Source of the DNA: Pirellula staleyi DSM 6068
GTDB lineage: Bacteria > Planctomycetota > Planctomycetia > Pirellulales > Pirellulaceae
Direction of reading: 5' to 3'
DNA length: 64,000 nt
NCBI RefSeq assembly: GCF_000025185.1
Contig: NC_013720.1
Span: 992,001 to 1,056,000, forward strand
Positions 18,794 to 26,718 of the stretch are shown here, one piece after another (position 1 is the first letter of the stretch; each line of letters starts with the position of its first letter). A program made the position numbers and the translations under genes. A model generated the notes under the pieces. It worked only from the letters and a program-made list of their open reading frames with translations, was not told the DNA's origin and did not search any database.

Positions 18794-20665
18794 TTACTTC
18801 AAGAACTCGCTCGTGACACGTTCGCGTTCGCGGTCAATCTGTTCGGGAGTAGCGCCAAGTCGACGCAAAATCGCCATGGTCATCGCCATCGCCACTTCCC
18901 CTTCGCCCGAGAAAACCTCCTCGGCCCCCGCGTGACGAAGCTTCGGAAGCTCGCGCACATACTGCGATCGAGCCAAGATCCGAATCTTGGGATTCAGCTC
19001 CTTCGCGCGGCGAATAATCTCTTCGTCGGTTTGACTCGTTCCCGAGCTGAGAATCAAGTTCTCTGCCTCGGCAATGCCCGCTTCAACCAGCACATCTGGC
19101 CGGCTGGCATCGCCATAAATCGCGGCGACGTCAAAGGTCTTAATGCGCCGCACGGTTTCGTGATTCAGTTCGATCACGGTCGGAGTAATGCCGTTGTCGA
19201 GCAGCAGCTGTGTCACCGTTTTTCCAACTGGACCATACCCCACCACAATCGCGCGATGCCGTGGCGACTCTTCGGAATCTTCCTCTTGGTCCGGCTTGGC
19301 CACCGGTTGCTGCGCCGGTGTTTTCCTCCAGCTCAACAGCCACTGATCAATCGGGCCAACCATCCGGTAGAGGAGCGGATTCAAGGTGATCGAGACAATC
19401 GCCGCCGCGACGAGGGTGTTGATCACTTCGTCGGCCATCACGTCGGGCACGATCTTCAGTTGCTTGCCCAGCGTCGCGAGTATGAACGAGAATTCCCCAA
19501 TCTGCGCCAGGGCAATCGAGACCGACAGCGCCACTTTGAGTGGATAACGCATCAGCAGCACGATCAGCATGGCGGAGGCCGGTTTGGCAACGAGCACAAT
19601 CGCAAGCGTGCAAAGAATCACCATCGGCGACTCGAGCAATTGCCGTGGATCGAGCAGCATGCCGACCGAGACGAAAAACAGAACCGCGAACGCATCGCGC
19701 ATCGGCAAAGCTTCCGAAGCAGCGCGCAAACTGAATTCGCTCCGTCCCACAATCATGCCGGCGAGAAAAGCTCCGAGCGCCATCGACACGCCAAACACGG
19801 TCGCCGAGCCGACGGCGATCCCCAGCGCTATGACAAGCACCGTGAGGGTGAAGAGCTCGCGCGAACGGGTTGAGGCGACTCGATCGAGCAGCCACGGCAC
19901 GAGGCGCCCTCCCACCACAAACACCACCGCCACCAGCGTCCCCATTTTCACGAGCGCAAGGCCGAGCGCAATCGCCACGCCCCACCCTCCTTGCGCGTCG
20001 TTTCCAAACAGCGAAGGGAGCAGCACGAGCGCCACGACGGTCAGCAAATCTTCGACCACCAGCCAGCCGACGGCGACATGTCCCACGCGCGTATGGAGCG
20101 CTCGGTTGTCGGACAGAACCCGCACCAGCACCACCGTACTGGCGACCGAGATCGCTCCCCCAAAGACGAACGAGATCGACCAGTCCCAGCCAAACAAACG
20201 TCCCGCTAGCGCTCCGAGCACCGTCGCGGTGATGCTTTGCACCAGCGCGCCAGGGACAGCGACACTGCGAACCGCCAGCAGTTCTTTGAGATGGAAATGC
20301 AGACCGACACCAAACATCAGCAGAATCACACCGATTTCGGCCATCTGCTCGGCAAGATGTAGATCGGCCTCGAAACCGGGCGTATGCGGGCCGACCGCAA
20401 TCCCGGCCAGCAGGTAGCCGACGATCGGAGAGAGCTGCAGCTGCTGCGTGATGTAACCCAGCACGAGCGCGGCAGCCAAGCCACCGGTAAGGGTCAGGAT
20501 CAAGTCGATATTCGGCTGTCCACCTCGGTGCGGCTGAGGCTCCGCCTCGTGTGGCTGCGCATCGTTTGCGACTGGGTGCGGGTTTGCTGCACGCACATCA
20601 GCCGCCGCAGGCGCAGCATCTGCCATCCACCCCAATAGCGCCAACATCAGTACAAAAAAATGCAA
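18794..20665 (-). CDS. CPA2 cation:proton antiporter with TrkA-N domain (YbaL/Kef type)
   Basis: A 623-residue membrane protein. A signal-like hydrophobic start and a polar His/Pro-rich stretch (about residues 20-50) precede a 12-13-helix Na+/H+ exchanger domain (about 52-430), with typical motifs LSPIVGYLLAGIAVGPHTPG, EIGVILLMFGVGLHF, FGVSMALGAFLAGMIVG and IALAQIGEFSFILATLG. A cytoplasmic TrkA-N nucleotide-binding domain follows at about 475-595 (HRAIVVGYGPVGKTVTQLL, VIELNHETVRRI, IYGDASRPDVL). The arrangement matches YbaL/KefB-like antiporters for potassium or other monovalent cations. TTG 20665 was kept because GAGG lies 8 bases upstream; ATG 20647 is the alternative. It may be a two-gene unit with the PhoD-like gene downstream. 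Confidence 0.92.
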   Translation of the reverse strand: MHFFVLMLALLGWMADAAPAAADVRAANPHPVANDAQPHEAEPQPHRGGQPNIDLILTLTGGLAAALVLGYITQQLQLSPIVGYLLAGIAVGPHTPGFEADLHLAEQMAEIGVILLMFGVGLHFHLKELLAVRSVAVPGALVQSITATVLGALAGRLFGWDWSISFVFGGAISVASTVVLVRVLSDNRALHTRVGHVAVGWLVVEDLLTVVALVLLPSLFGNDAQGGWGVAIALGLALVKMGTLVAVVFVVGGRLVPWLLDRVASTRSRELFTLTVLVIALGIAVGSATVFGVSMALGAFLAGMIVGRSEFSLRAASEALPMRDAFAVLFFVSVGMLLDPRQLLESPMVILCTLAIVLVAKPASAMLIVLLMRYPLKVALSVSIALAQIGEFSFILATLGKQLKIVPDVMADEVINTLVAAAIVSITLNPLLYRMVGPIDQWLLSWRKTPAQQPVAKPDQEEDSEESPRHRAIVVGYGPVGKTVTQLLLDNGITPTVIELNHETVRRIKTFDVAAIYGDASRPDVLVEAGIAEAENLILSSGTSQTDEEIIRRAKELNPKIRILARSQYVRELPKLRHAGAEEVFSGEGEVAMAMTMAILRRLGATPEQIDRERERVTSEFLK

Positions 20666-20807
20666 TCGATCATCCTCGCGCTGCGGGTTGTCGTGAGATG
20701 CTCCTCAGAGGTGTTAGGTCATTATGCCTACCAGCCCTGATGCGCCTACCCGACGCCCGAACGTCGCTCTGCGCGATGGTGTGGGATGAAGCTAGTCAAG
20801 AAAGAGA

Positions 20808-20839
20808 GTAAGGCCGACAACATGACTTGCCGGCCTTAC
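20808..20839 (-). terminator. Probable intrinsic terminator of the stress cluster
   Basis: Perfect 9-bp inverted repeat GTAAGGCCG/CGGCCTTAC (20808-20816 and 20831-20839) with a 14-base loop. Read leftward, it lies 31 bases past the stop of the DUF892 gene and is followed by the T-rich tract TCTCTTTCTTG. This would end the leftward cluster 20871-22547. Confidence 0.6.
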
Positions 20840-20870
20840 GGGAGAGAGCTGCGAAGATCACGCGGCGACG

Positions 20871-21377
20871 TTACTCGTTCGCGACAGGGTCGACCGCTTC
20901 GACATTGATCGTCGTCTCGGCGAGCGTAGTGAGATGCTTATCGGCGGCCCCTTCTTCGTCGAGAGTCGCTTGCAGTGCATCGGCTGCCTCATCGTAGCCC
21001 AGCAGCCGCGCGAAAGTCCGCACGCAACCATAGCCGGCCATTTCGTAATGCTCGACACGCTGTGCCGAGGCAATCAGCGCCGCGTCCATCACCGAAGGGT
21101 CGGCGCTTTCCGCCATCGTCTCTTTGGCTTCGGCAAGCAAACCTTCCATCGCCCGGCAAGTCTTCCCACGCGGACTGACGTCAAGCTTCTTGAAAATCGC
21201 TTCGAGACGAACCACCTGACCCTTGGTCTCTTCGAGGTGGTTGGTAAACGCGCTCGTCAATTCGGGGGTCGACGCTGCCTTGGCCATCTTGGGGAGCGCC
21301 TTGAGCAGTTGCCCCTCCGCGCTATACAGGTCTTTAAGTTCTTCGACATAAAGGTCGTGGAGTGTCGCTAGTTTCAT
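20871..21377 (-). CDS. DUF892 (YciE/YciF-like) ferritin-fold stress protein
   Basis: A 168-residue protein of the DUF892 family, whose members (E. coli YciE/YciF) form a four-helix ferritin-like fold and are induced by osmotic and general stress. The family start MKLATLHDLYVEELKDLYSA is clear, followed by LLKALPKMAKAA, FTNHLEETKGQVVRLEAIF, and EHYEMAGYGCVRTFARLLG, with the Glu and His residues expected to coordinate a di-metal site. ATG 21377 is supported by AGAGGT about 8 bases upstream; the open frame runs to 21446 without similarity. It is the last gene of a leftward set that also has CsbD and a small membrane peptide. Confidence 0.9.
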   Translation of the reverse strand: MKLATLHDLYVEELKDLYSAEGQLLKALPKMAKAASTPELTSAFTNHLEETKGQVVRLEAIFKKLDVSPRGKTCRAMEGLLAEAKETMAESADPSVMDAALIASAQRVEHYEMAGYGCVRTFARLLGYDEAADALQATLDEEGAADKHLTTLAETTINVEAVDPVANE

Positions 21378-21470
21378 AATTGTTCTACCTCTTCGTGGAA
21401 ATATTTTGGGGAGGGGGGATGATCCGCTTGCCATCCATGGACTCAAGCCGATCGCAGAGCCGAGGGACCA

Positions 21471-22013
21471 CTACATCCGGGTCCGCTCGCTCGAAACTTC
21501 AGAAACTGCAAGCTCGCCAGCGGTCGAGATATCCTCGGCCCCTGCAGCCTGGAAGATCTTTTTAGCGCGAGCAGTCTGCTCATCGGAGCTCGAATGGACC
21601 GAGACGAGCGTGCTTCCCGCCTTCAGTTTTCCTTCGTACTTTTTGGCTTCGTATTCAGGCACACCCATGCCGACGAGGGCACCGGTGACCGTTCCGACCA
21701 CACCACCAATGGCTGCGCCACCGAGTGCAGCCATGATCGGTCCCGCAGCAATAAACGGCCCGATCCCTGGAATCGCGAGCGCTCCGATGCCGGCTAAAAG
21801 GCCGATCGTTCCGCCAATGGCGAACCCTGTTCCATAGCCGGTAACAGCTCCCTCGGGAGCCTTCGTGCTGTTCTGAATCGAGAGATCGGTAGCGCCTCGT
21901 TTGTCCGAGACGAGCACCGAGATATCGTCATCGGTAAACCCCGAAGCCTTGAGGCTCCGAATAATCGAGTCGGCTTGGGTTTCTGTCGCTGTGCAAATAA
22001 CGGCGAGTGTCAT
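21471..22013 (-). CDS. Glycine-zipper general stress protein (DUF1269/GS17M-like)
   Basis: A 180-residue protein. Residues 1-55 form a ferredoxin-like alpha/beta unit (TLAVICTATETQADSIIRSL, GFTDDDISVLVSDK) as in general stress protein 17M. The middle (about 63-125) is a Gly/Ala-rich hydrophobic glycine-zipper region (GTGFAIGGTIGLLAGIGALA, GGAAIGGVVGTVTGALVGMG) likely to insert into or bind membranes. The C-terminal part repeats the regulatory fold (AGSTLVSVHSSSDEQTARA, ... IFQAAGAEDIS). ATG 22013 has AAGGA at 9 bases; ATG 22022 in the same frame is too close to that site. The exact biochemical role of the family is unknown; the neighbours point to stress protection. Confidence 0.75.
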   Translation of the reverse strand: MTLAVICTATETQADSIIRSLKASGFTDDDISVLVSDKRGATDLSIQNSTKAPEGAVTGYGTGFAIGGTIGLLAGIGALAIPGIGPFIAAGPIMAALGGAAIGGVVGTVTGALVGMGVPEYEAKKYEGKLKAGSTLVSVHSSSDEQTARAKKIFQAAGAEDISTAGELAVSEVSSERTRM

Positions 22014-22080
22014 AACATTCATTCCTTGATTCGTGAAATTCGATCTACAAGACAGGCATACAAAAAATTCGATTTTGTGA

Positions 22081-22209
22081 TTAACGTCCCAGCATCTTGG
22101 CCAGGAAGAAAATGACGACCGCCCCAAACAGCCCTCCACCTGCGAGCAGGTAGACCAGGGAATAGCTGATGGCGGCCAAAGGTAAAACAACCAGCGCAAT
22201 GAGGTCCAT
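22081..22209 (-). CDS. 42-residue membrane peptide in the stress cluster
   Basis: A short leftward gene: ATG 22209, stop TAA at 22083-22081. The start is strongly supported by AAGGAG 8 bases upstream, one of the best ribosome-binding sites in the window. The peptide reads MDLIALVVLPLAAISYSLVY, then LLAGGGLFGAVVIFFLAKML, GR; it is hydrophobic nearly throughout and could form one long or two short membrane helices with a Gly-Gly-Gly hinge. It is in line with CsbD upstream and the glycine-zipper protein downstream, with gaps of 92 and 67 bases. I do not recognise the family. Its size and place suggest a membrane stress peptide, like the small hydrophobic proteins found beside csbD in other bacteria. 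Confidence 0.75.
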   Translation of the reverse strand: MDLIALVVLPLAAISYSLVYLLAGGGLFGAVVIFFLAKMLGR

Positions 22210-22301
22210 CAAGGATCTCCTTGGGTAAGTGAGCTGTGCTCAAACAGAGTTCAAAGAAATATGAATAGGCCAGGCCTCAAAGCTTAGCCCTCACGGCGGC
22301 C

Positions 22302-22547
22302 CTAAGACCGGAAAAAACTGCTCTTGGGACGTTCAATCCCAGGCGAGCTGTTCAGCTCATCGCTGAACTCATCGAGCGCTTGATCGGCTTGCTGTTTGGC
22401 ATAGCCATAACGCTCTTGCAGCAGCCCGGCGAGCTGTTCGCGCTTCCCAGCTGCCGCGAGGATCTCGCTGTCGGTGAGCAGTCCCCACTTTTCCTTCACG
22501 CGACCTGCCATTTGCTTCCAGTTACCTTCGATTTGATCCCAGTTCAT
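22302..22547 (-). CDS. csbD: CsbD family stress protein
   Basis: An 81-residue hydrophilic protein with the CsbD signature at its start (MNWDQIEGNWKQMAGRVKEK, then WGLLTDSEILAAAGKREQL). CsbD proteins are small helical proteins induced by general stress in Bacillus and many Gram-negatives; the molecular role is unsettled. ATG 22547 has AAGGAG 9 bases upstream. The C-terminal 25 residues (FSDELNSSPGIERPKSSFF) extend slightly beyond the usual domain. It is the first gene of the leftward stress set, and a predicted terminator 164 bases upstream in the leader could control its expression. Confidence 0.92.
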   Translation of the reverse strand: MNWDQIEGNWKQMAGRVKEKWGLLTDSEILAAAGKREQLAGLLQERYGYAKQQADQALDEFSDELNSSPGIERPKSSFFRS

Positions 22548-22709
22548 AGCTGCTGCTCCTTGACCGAACCGCTGACCAGACCTGCCCTTGGATTCAAAAA
22601 GCAAGCTGCATCGGCGATGGTTAAATGGTCGATTGATTGATGTGTAGATAGATGGATTTAAGGGAGGATCAGTCGGCCAATCATGGTTCGTGGCAATCGA
22701 TGCGCGCAC

Positions 22710-22761
22710 GAAAAAACCGATGTGACAAAGCTCCTTATTCAGGCAGCTTCACCACATCGGT
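22710..22761 (-). terminator. Intrinsic terminator or attenuator upstream of csbD
   Basis: Leftward, ACCGATGTG ... CACATCGGT forms a perfect 9-bp stem (22753-22761 with 22716-22724) whose inner part can also pair AAGCT with AGCTT. It is followed at once by a run of T on the leftward strand (plus-strand A run ending at 22716). No leftward protein gene lies upstream, so it must end a non-coding transcript or act in the csbD leader. Confidence 0.7.
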
Positions 22762-22882
22762 CTACTCGTTAACAAGCCCCCTGGGATGAGCAGGTTGCTT
22801 TTTATCTAGTCAGCCGAATCGTTTGGAAAACGATAATTGATCATGAATACGACCACTAAAGCCTGGGGCCTCGATGATCGTG
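22711..22882 (-). ncRNA. Candidate small RNA or attenuated leader of the stress cluster
   Basis: A leftward promoter match (22888-22915) and an intrinsic terminator (22710-22761) bracket about 170 bases without a convincing gene. The predicted RNA has an internal hairpin (ATCGTTTTCCAAACGAT) and the terminator hairpin. A 12-codon frame starting ATGATCAATTATCG could be a leader peptide but has no ribosome-binding site. csbD begins 164 bases beyond the terminator. Either a stand-alone small RNA or a conditional 5' leader fits; no known RNA family was recognised. Confidence 0.45.
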
Positions 22883-22887
22883 CTCGT

Positions 22888-22915
22888 ATTATACGGTCCC
22901 CGGGTCGCGAGTAAA
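22888..22915 (-). promoter_or_regulatory. Sigma-70-type promoter, leftward
   Basis: Leftward, a perfect -10 TATAAT (22893 to 22888) is preceded by TTTACT (22915 to 22910), four of six matches to TTGACA, with a 16-base spacer. Start of transcription would fall near 22881. It is the clearest housekeeping-type promoter found in the intergenic regions of this window. Confidence 0.6.
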
Positions 22916-23163
22916 GGAAGATAATCGGCGCGAAGCTATTGCGGCCCCGGAGTGCGGCATCCATTTCGTCGCCGATACTGGTCTATTAGCTGCAAAACTC
23001 AGGGCTCACAAACTGGTTTCCGCGAGTTCGGTGCGGCTGATATTAATTTTTTAGTCGTAAAACTGGACTCGGCAGTCCTAAGGCTTTAGATTCTCTCGCA
23101 ACTGCTGAAAATCGAGCGGCGTCGCGTTTGCAATCTACTCCAACCCAGCCTTTTGTGAGAATC

Positions 23164-24096
23164 ATGATGGCTACTACAGTCCGCGTCGCCTCTTTTAACT
23201 GCGAGAACCTGTTTGCTCGGTTTGAGTTTAAACCCAATGTCGACTTGGACCGCATCAGTACCGACGGCTGGGAAATCAACGAAACCCTTTTCGAACCTAA
23301 TAAACCCGAGGCTCGCAAAATCACGGCGCGGGCGATCAAAGAGGCGAATGCCGACATCATCGCGTTTCAGGAAGTCGAGAATCTCGATGTCCTGAAACGC
23401 TTCCGCAACCAGTATTTGGGAGGCTTTAAATCGTATCCCCATGCGGTGCTGATCGAGGGGAACGATCCCCGTTTGATCGATGTGGCGGTTCTCAGCCGCG
23501 AGAAGTTTCCGATCGTTTCCACGCGGTCGCATCATCATGTGAAGGCCAATGCCACGAGTCGGGGGTTTGTCTTCTCACGCGACTGCCTGGAAGTCGATAT
23601 CGAAGTCGGGTCGCAGACCCTCACCCTGTTTGTGAATCACCTGAAGTCGATGATGGGGGGACGCGATCAAACGCACGAGCGACGCAAGCTGCAGTCGACC
23701 TGGGTGAAGAAGCTGGTGAATCAGCGGTTTGGTACCGACCCGGGCAACAATCCGTTCATCGTGCTCGGCGATCTGAATGACTATCTCGATTCGGCATCCG
23801 ATCCTGACTCGGGGATTCGTAATCTGGTGAAATGGAATCAGGTGGAAAACGTGATCGAGCGTTTGCCTGCTGCCGAGCGGTGGACCCACTACTGGAACGG
23901 TGGCAACGAGTATCGTCAGCTCGATTATCTGCTGGTCTCGAAGTCACTCAGTAGCGCGGTGCAATCGGTCGAGATCATTCGGGGTGGATTGCCGACGCGC
24001 GCCACCAACTACACCGGCCCGCGTTTTCCAGGGGTCGGCACGAACGACCCAAAAGCGTCGGACCATTGCCCGATTGTGGTCGAGCTCAAGCTGTAG
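23164..24096 (+). CDS. Endonuclease/exonuclease/phosphatase (EEP) family protein
   Basis: A 310-residue protein of the EEP superfamily (DNase I, exonuclease III and phosphodiesterases). The order of catalytic motifs is clear: VASFNCENLF, DIIAFQEVENLDVL (Glu metal ligand), LTLFVNHLKS (His/Asn), IVLGDLNDYLDS (Asp and Asn), RQLDYLLVS, and KASDHCPIVVEL (general-base Asp-His pair). The set is complete, so it is probably an active nuclease or phosphodiesterase. No signal peptide is visible, so it is likely cytoplasmic, although secreted relatives exist. ATG 23164 and ATG 23167 are adjacent, and either could be the start. No neighbour suggests the substrate. Confidence 0.88.
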   Translation: MMATTVRVASFNCENLFARFEFKPNVDLDRISTDGWEINETLFEPNKPEARKITARAIKEANADIIAFQEVENLDVLKRFRNQYLGGFKSYPHAVLIEGNDPRLIDVAVLSREKFPIVSTRSHHHVKANATSRGFVFSRDCLEVDIEVGSQTLTLFVNHLKSMMGGRDQTHERRKLQSTWVKKLVNQRFGTDPGNNPFIVLGDLNDYLDSASDPDSGIRNLVKWNQVENVIERLPAAERWTHYWNGGNEYRQLDYLLVSKSLSSAVQSVEIIRGGLPTRATNYTGPRFPGVGTNDPKASDHCPIVVELKL

Positions 24097-24276
24097 GTGG
24101 TTACTACAGGCGCGAAACATCGCGGGGAAGCGACCACCCCGAAGGAGGAGCGAAGCAAGCGGGCTGTGTTAGCAAACGGGCTGTGGAGGCGAGCAGACGG
24201 TGTGAGCGAGTCGGCCTCGTTGAGCTATACTAGCGACGTGAAGTAACCCACCGTCGACGTCACTAGGCCCACCGCC

Positions 24277-25422
24277 GTGCAACCTTCCAGCGAACAGTTT
24301 GATCCCTATTTTGCGTGGCTGGGAATCGATCCGGCAGAGCATCCGCTCCACCATTATTCGCTCCTGGGGCTGCCGCCGTTCACCAGTGATGTCGCCGCGA
24401 TTTCGCGCTCGGCCGACGAGCGGATGCAGCACGTTCGGCAATTTCAAACCGGTCCGCGCGGGGCCTTCACCCAAAAAATACTGAACGAGCTGTCGTCGGC
24501 CCGCATCTGCCTCACCAGCAGCACGCTGCGAGCCCAGTACGACGCGCAGCTGCACAAGCTGCTTGCCGAGCGAGCGATCGCCGAACTCCCCCCGGCGCTC
24601 GATCAAAGTGGCGCAGCGGGTGGCCCAGAGCTGTATTCCTACGTGCCGGTGAATCTCAGTCCGCAGCAGCTGCCGGTCGGCACCTATGGTCAGCCTCTTC
24701 CTCCGCCGGGCCAGGCGATGGAAAGTGCGGCGGGACCACCTCCGGTGATGGCTCGCGGCACCACGCCTCCCGCTGCTGAGGATCCAGAGGCTGAAGAGGA
24801 AGCGACAAGCGACCCCGCGCGATGGCCGATTCTGCTCCTCACCAGCGCCGTTGTGCTGCTGGTGGTGGTGACGAGCGTGGTGATCTATCAGCGTTTCGGT
24901 CGCCCCAAGCCCGCGCCGATCGCCGCTGACGTCCCCGAGGAAATCGTTCCCGAAGAAGCGCCTCCAGCAGAACCGGCGATCATCGAAATGCTGCAAGAGG
25001 GTTCGGGGGAGGTGAACTTCACCCCGTCGGCGGCGATCGTCGAGGGTTCAGCCGCTGTGCAGCTCGACGGCCTGGCCAACGTGATCACCGGTTTTGTCGA
25101 TACCGCGTCGGCGGCGACCTGGAACTATCGGCTGGTGAAACCAGGTTTTTTTCAGCTCGAAGTGACCTATCGCCTCGAGCCAGCGATCGACGAGGCCGCG
25201 CTGACCCTCGTGATCGGCGACCAAACGAAAACGATCACGCTTCGCCCTTTGGAATCGGCCGATGCCGTGAGCACCGACCGCTTTACGGTCGCCATCACCC
25301 GCAGCGGCAAAGGGACGTTGCGGCTCGCGCCCAAGACCGATCGTTCGGGAAAAGGGCTCACCATCGAGTCGCTCAAACTGATTCCGGTCGGCAGCACTAC
25401 GCCTGGCCCGGAGATGAATTAA
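24277..25422 (+). CDS. Planctomycete J-domain-like membrane protein
   Basis: A 381-residue protein. Residues 5-100 match a domain I know from many planctomycete proteins: FDPYFAWLGIDPAEHPLHHY, SLLGLPPFTSD, QKILNELSSARICLTSS and AQYDAQLHKLL. It resembles a degenerate DnaJ-type helical domain without an HPD motif. A Pro-rich linker follows, then one membrane helix at about 187-205 (WPILLLTSAVVLLVVVTSVV), a second acidic Pro-rich linker and a C-terminal beta-rich domain (about 250-375) with a carbohydrate-binding-module-like look (AATWNYRLVKPGFFQLEVTY). The domain order suggests a cytoplasmic N-terminus linked to an extracytoplasmic beta domain. GTG 24277 is the start. Function is unknown. Confidence 0.7.
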   Translation: MQPSSEQFDPYFAWLGIDPAEHPLHHYSLLGLPPFTSDVAAISRSADERMQHVRQFQTGPRGAFTQKILNELSSARICLTSSTLRAQYDAQLHKLLAERAIAELPPALDQSGAAGGPELYSYVPVNLSPQQLPVGTYGQPLPPPGQAMESAAGPPPVMARGTTPPAAEDPEAEEEATSDPARWPILLLTSAVVLLVVVTSVVIYQRFGRPKPAPIAADVPEEIVPEEAPPAEPAIIEMLQEGSGEVNFTPSAAIVEGSAAVQLDGLANVITGFVDTASAATWNYRLVKPGFFQLEVTYRLEPAIDEAALTLVIGDQTKTITLRPLESADAVSTDRFTVAITRSGKGTLRLAPKTDRSGKGLTIESLKLIPVGSTTPGPEMN

Positions 25423-25564
25423 CGCGACGAAGTTCCAACCTTCTTGCGCGCGGGAAAGTCACGCTGGCTCTTTTCGGACTATGTTTCCTGGAAGTGGCGT
25501 TCTCCGAGAGTAGGCTCCCCGACCGGGGCGCGTGTGCGCGATGCCGAGCGTAAGGAATGTAGCG

Positions 25565-26644
25565 ATGATGCGGCCCTGCATGCTTGCCCTAGCGATCTTG
25601 GCGACATGGTTTGCCAAGAGCGAGTGCCGCGCCGAGCATCCACTCATCAAGCTACAGATCGACGGCCAGTGGCAAACGGGGCGTCCGGTGGCATGGTCCG
25701 ACAGCGCCGTGCAGTTGCTGTCGCGCGATGGGCGTCTGCTCGAATTCGCCCCGCAAAAGGCGACGAACTTCAGCAAGGTCTCGAATAGCTTTCGTCCCTT
25801 CTCGCAAAGTGAAATGCGCGGCCAACTGCTGAAGGAATTCGGCAAAGGGTTCGAGGTTTCAGGCGTAGGGCACTATCTGGTGGTTCATCCCGCTGGCACG
25901 CGCGATCAATGGGCCCCCCGCTTCGAAGAGATCTATCGCAGCTTCCTGCAGTACTTCAGTGCCCGCGGCTGGCGGCTCACCGAGCCTGAGTTTCCACTCG
26001 TCGCCGTCGTTGCCAAATCGCAGGCGCAGTTCGTACAGCTCGCCCAACAGCAGGAGATTGATGTCTCGCCGAGCACCCTCGGGTTCTACTCGCTATTGAA
26101 CAATCGGGTGCTGCTGTACGACGTCACGGCCGGAAATCCGAAGGCCGATTGGTCGATCAGTGCCGAAACGATCGTGCACGAAACGGCGCATCAGGTGGCC
26201 TATAACACCGGGGTTCACAATCGGTTTGGGACCACGCCGCGCTGGCTTGCCGAAGGACTCGGAACACTGTTTGAAGCCAAAGGGGTTTGGAACGCGCGGG
26301 CCAATACGTCGATCGACTCGCGCGTGAATCGCTATCGCCTCGAAGCGTTTCAAGCGCTGCTGAAAAAAGGACGTCCAAGCGACTCGATCTCGCAGCTCGT
26401 TTCGGGCGATCGGATGTTCCAGACAAATCCCGAAGCGGCCTACGCCACGAGCTGGGCGCTCGTCTTTTTTCTGTCGGAGACGCAGCCTCGCAAGCTGCAA
26501 GAGCTGCTGCAAAAAGCGGCCCAGCGCAAAGCGCTCGAGAACTACCCGAGCACCAGCCGACTCGAAGATTTCACCGACGTGCTGGGGACGAATCTCACGA
26601 TGCTCGATGCCCAGCTCGTGCGCTACATCAGCGGACTGAAGTAG
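25565..26644 (+). CDS. Secreted DUF1570 putative metallopeptidase
   Basis: A 359-residue protein with a signal peptide (MLALAILATWFAKSECRAEH) and the planctomycete-rich DUF1570 domain. The zinc-binding HExxH signature is intact in TIVHETAHQVAYN, and the downstream glutamate in RWLAEGLGTLFEAKGVW fits a gluzincin-type third ligand, so it is likely a zinc peptidase outside the cytoplasm. The N-terminal part (about 30-85, KLQIDGQWQTGRPVAWSDSA) looks like a small beta domain. ATG 25565 has AAGGA 8 bases upstream, preferred to the open-frame GTG 25532. Substrate unknown. Confidence 0.85.
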   Translation: MMRPCMLALAILATWFAKSECRAEHPLIKLQIDGQWQTGRPVAWSDSAVQLLSRDGRLLEFAPQKATNFSKVSNSFRPFSQSEMRGQLLKEFGKGFEVSGVGHYLVVHPAGTRDQWAPRFEEIYRSFLQYFSARGWRLTEPEFPLVAVVAKSQAQFVQLAQQQEIDVSPSTLGFYSLLNNRVLLYDVTAGNPKADWSISAETIVHETAHQVAYNTGVHNRFGTTPRWLAEGLGTLFEAKGVWNARANTSIDSRVNRYRLEAFQALLKKGRPSDSISQLVSGDRMFQTNPEAAYATSWALVFFLSETQPRKLQELLQKAAQRKALENYPSTSRLEDFTDVLGTNLTMLDAQLVRYISGLK

Positions 26645-26718
26645 CGTGTCAGCTGCACCGGTTTGCGGTACACTTGCCTCCTCAACCAAAAGCCAACTTT
26701 TGAGGAGACTCTCCACCG

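Larger units (their letters stand above)
22548..23163. other. Long intergenic region with promoter, hairpins and possible small RNA
   Basis: No protein-coding frame is convincing in these 616 bases, which separate the leftward stress cluster from the rightward EEP-nuclease gene. The stretch holds a consensus-like leftward promoter (22888-22915), a small hairpin (ATCGTTT/AAACGAT around 22817-22833), and a strong leftward intrinsic terminator (22711-22761), each listed separately. Bases 22920-23160 show nothing else clear. Confidence 0.6.
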
